The notes below the pieces were generated by a model. The model worked only from the letters and a program-made list of their open reading frames with translations. It made no database searches and was not told where the DNA came from. From Tatumella ptyseos ATCC 33301 (GTDB lineage Bacteria > Pseudomonadota > Gammaproteobacteria > Enterobacterales > Enterobacteriaceae): a stretch of 64,000 nucleotides of DNA. Shown in pieces: positions 62,598 through 64,000 of this stretch. How positions within the stretch are numbered: the first letter of the stretch is position 1; each line of letters opens with the position of its first letter. The DNA lies in assembly GCF_000735525.1 (NCBI RefSeq), contig NZ_JMPR01000046.1:27681-91680 (forward strand), given 5' to 3'. A program made the position numbers and the translations under genes.

Positions 62598-63164
62598 TCA
62601 GTGTGTTCGCACATCAACGGCATCCATTCCTGCCGCCTTTGCCGCACGGAGACCAAAATCAGCGTCTTCAAACACCACACATTTCTCAGGTGTCACGCCC
62701 ATAAGCCTGGCACATTCCAGGAAGGTCTGCGGGTCCGGTTTATGGTGCTGTACATCATCAGCACCGACCAGCACATCAAAAAGGTGCCGGACACCGTGGT
62801 GAGTCAGTAAACGGTCGGCCATGGCATGGCTGCTTCCTGTACCGACAGCCAGCGGCAGACGTCCGTGATACTGTCTGGCCACACTGATTAATGGTAAAAG
62901 CGCTGAGTGTGTCAGTAATATTTTATCCAGATACTGCTCTTTTTCTGCTGCTAACTGATACGAATCGAATGTAACGTTATTCGCAATGATAATCTGATGG
63001 GCTATTTTCCAGGACGGTGCACCGTTAAGTGCGATCATTTGTTCGAAAGAGAACGTCAGGCGGTACTTTTCTAACACTTGCGTCCATGCCTGTCGGTGTG
63101 CCGGCTCACTGTTTACCAGCGTGCCATCCATATCAAAAATAAGCCCGTCATAATGATCGTACAT
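62598..63164 (-). CDS. yqaB: HAD phosphatase YqaB (fructose-1-phosphate type)
   Basis: HAD-superfamily sugar phosphatase; E. coli YqaB acts on fructose 1-phosphate and 6-phosphogluconate. It has 188 residues, the same length. The nucleophile motif DMDGT is at 11-15; motif II is AVGTGSS, and motif III with the acidic pair reads HHKPDPQTFLECA and FEDADFGLRAAKAAGMDAV. It lies between the tRNA-Arg cluster and gshA; the E. coli membrane-protein neighbour yqaA is missing. Confidence 0.95.
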   Translation of the reverse strand: MYDHYDGLIFDMDGTLVNSEPAHRQAWTQVLEKYRLTFSFEQMIALNGAPSWKIAHQIIIANNVTFDSYQLAAEKEQYLDKILLTHSALLPLISVARQYHGRLPLAVGTGSSHAMADRLLTHHGVRHLFDVLVGADDVQHHKPDPQTFLECARLMGVTPEKCVVFEDADFGLRAAKAAGMDAVDVRTH

Positions 63165-63529
63165 AGTGACTCCAGACTAAACCGATAAGTCGTTACTTTA
63201 TATTAATGAAGATGAATTGTCGCTGTCCTGAGTAAACCGTAAATGCTAATGCAAAAAAACTGCTAACGAACTGATGCCCAATGGAAATCACTGCACTATT
63301 GTTCGTGCTGCTGTTCGTGCCGCGCTCTGACGAAACCGGCTTTTCGTCTGTCAGTGCCGGCGCAGAGACAGCCACAGACGGGCACAGGCTTCCGGCAGAG
63401 AGAAACACTAAAGACAGACAGATTCAGAGCACCACTGGCAGACGGCGGCAGGAAACGTGTTTACACGGAATAAAGGATGGGGATGCCGTTCGCGACGCGT
63501 TGATCCCGCGGTGGCAGTCGGTGGCTTTC
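63165..63529. other. intergenic region between yqaB and the repeat array
   Basis: Frames of 71 and 86 residues overlap here on opposite strands, but neither has a ribosome site or recognisable sequence. I see no supported gene. The yqaB promoter lies at the left end. Confidence 0.5.
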
Positions 63530-63590
63530 AGTAAGCAGTAAGCAGTAAGCAGTAAGCAGTAAGCAGTAAGCAGTAAGCAGTAAGCAGTAA
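63530..63590. repeat. tandem heptanucleotide repeat (AGTAAGC) of about 8.7 copies
   Basis: Eight perfect copies of AGTAAGC plus five bases lie in uninterrupted tandem. The array is 42 bases downstream of the last tRNA-Arg gene. Such perfect short repeats usually vary in copy number by replication slippage. A role is not evident. Confidence 0.95.
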
Positions 63591-63632
63591 ATATACAGAA
63601 AAAAACAGGGGGGAAAGCAGAACATTCAGAAA

Positions 63633-63709
63633 TGGTGCATCCGGGAGGATTCGAACCTCCGACCGCCCGGTTCGTAGCCGGGTACTCTATCCAGCTGAGC
63701 TACGGATGC
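63633..63709 (-). tRNA. tRNA-Arg (anticodon ACG), variant anticodon stem
   Basis: A 77-base tRNA with encoded CCA. Acceptor GCATCCG pairs with CGGATGC; the anticodon loop is CTACGAA. It differs from the next two copies at the 28-42 pair of the anticodon stem, which is C-G instead of U-A, a compensated change. Confidence 0.97.
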
Positions 63710-63753
63710 ATTGGAAAAGCTAATATAACGGTGACAACGGGTAATACATAAAA

Positions 63754-63830
63754 TGGTGCATCCGGGAGGATTCGAACCTCCGACCGCTCGGTTCGTAGCC
63801 GAGTACTCTATCCAGCTGAGCTACGGATGC
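63754..63830 (-). tRNA. tRNA-Arg (anticodon ACG)
   Basis: A 77-base tRNA with encoded CCA, anticodon loop CTACGAA and anticodon stem CTCGG/CCGAG, as in E. coli argV-type genes. It lies 44 bases upstream of the variant copy. Confidence 0.97.
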
Positions 63831-63881
63831 ATCGGAAAAACTTTATTGATGGACTGTACAACCTGGGATACTACACGAGAA

Positions 63882-63958
63882 TGGTGCATCCGGGAGGATT
63901 CGAACCTCCGACCGCTCGGTTCGTAGCCGAGTACTCTATCCAGCTGAGCTACGGATGC
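63882..63958 (-). tRNA. tRNA-Arg (anticodon ACG)
   Basis: Same mature sequence as the previous copy, 51 bases upstream of it. The three genes form one minus-strand tandem cluster reading toward yqaB. In E. coli the cluster starts with a tRNA-Ser gene next to csrA, which would lie just beyond this window. Confidence 0.97.
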
Positions 63959-64000
63959 ATTTTAGAATTCTTGTATAATGCAGAGTGCTGCTATCACATC

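Noticed and set aside
63193-63541. Overlapping 71- and 86-residue frames on opposite strands
   Set aside because: Neither has a ribosome site or recognisable protein features; the plus-strand frame ends in the tandem repeat.

Overview
The window comes from a gammaproteobacterium of the order Enterobacterales. Nearly every housekeeping protein aligns closely with its Escherichia coli counterpart, and gene order follows E. coli over long stretches. Loss of some E. coli neighbours and the accessory genes point to an Erwiniaceae-type genome (Tatumella, Pantoea or Erwinia relatives). The genus is inference only; no marker in the window settles it.

Layout. (1) 0-43.5 kb is the block that lies at about 9-10 min in E. 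coli, kept almost intact from panE to iraP: panE-yajL, thiI, xseB-ispA-dxs, pgpA-thiL-nusB-ribH-ribD-nrdR, yajI, secF-secD-yajC-tgt-queA, acpH, proY, brnQ, phoR-phoB, sbcD-sbcC, rdgC, ppnP, aroL, yaiI, proC, psiF, iraP. Accessory genes interrupt it at five points: kbp beside yajI; an AT-richer GFA-protein and acetyltransferase segment before secF, with a short repeated motif; a 2-Cys peroxiredoxin and a ybdG-type channel before proY; a MetE-like methyltransferase between brnQ and phoR; and a regulator, small-molecule kinase and ethanolamine-type permease locus between sbcC and rdgC. (2) 43.5-54 kb is a variable segment. It holds small envelope lipoproteins (glycine-rich, I78 inhibitor), a CPBP membrane protease, small unknown proteins, osmC, lldR-lldD without lldP, adhP, a nitroreductase-like gene with a structured leader, a PLP enzyme of the cystathionine gamma-synthase family, and an orphan RNase A-like toxin broken by an in-frame TGA but followed by an intact immunity gene. 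(3) 54-64 kb matches the E. coli rpsP-rimM-trmD-rplS and ffh-ypjD-corB region, then luxS, the small RNA micA, gshA, yqaB and three tRNA-Arg(ACG) genes.

Functions. The main pathways are isoprenoid and thiamine precursor supply (dxs, ispA, thiI, thiL), riboflavin synthesis (ribD, ribH), Sec export (secDF-yajC), queuosine (tgt, queA), phosphate sensing (phoBR with a Pho box), recombination and repair (sbcCD, xseB, rdgC), and ribosome assembly and tRNA methylation (rpsP, rimM, trmD, rplS). Regulatory sequence read directly includes a Pho box before phoB, a sigma-E promoter before micA, a MetR-type box before the MetE-like gene, an LldR-type operator, and a 13-bp direct repeat between the kinase and the permease. 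No CRISPR array, complete insertion sequence or prophage was seen.
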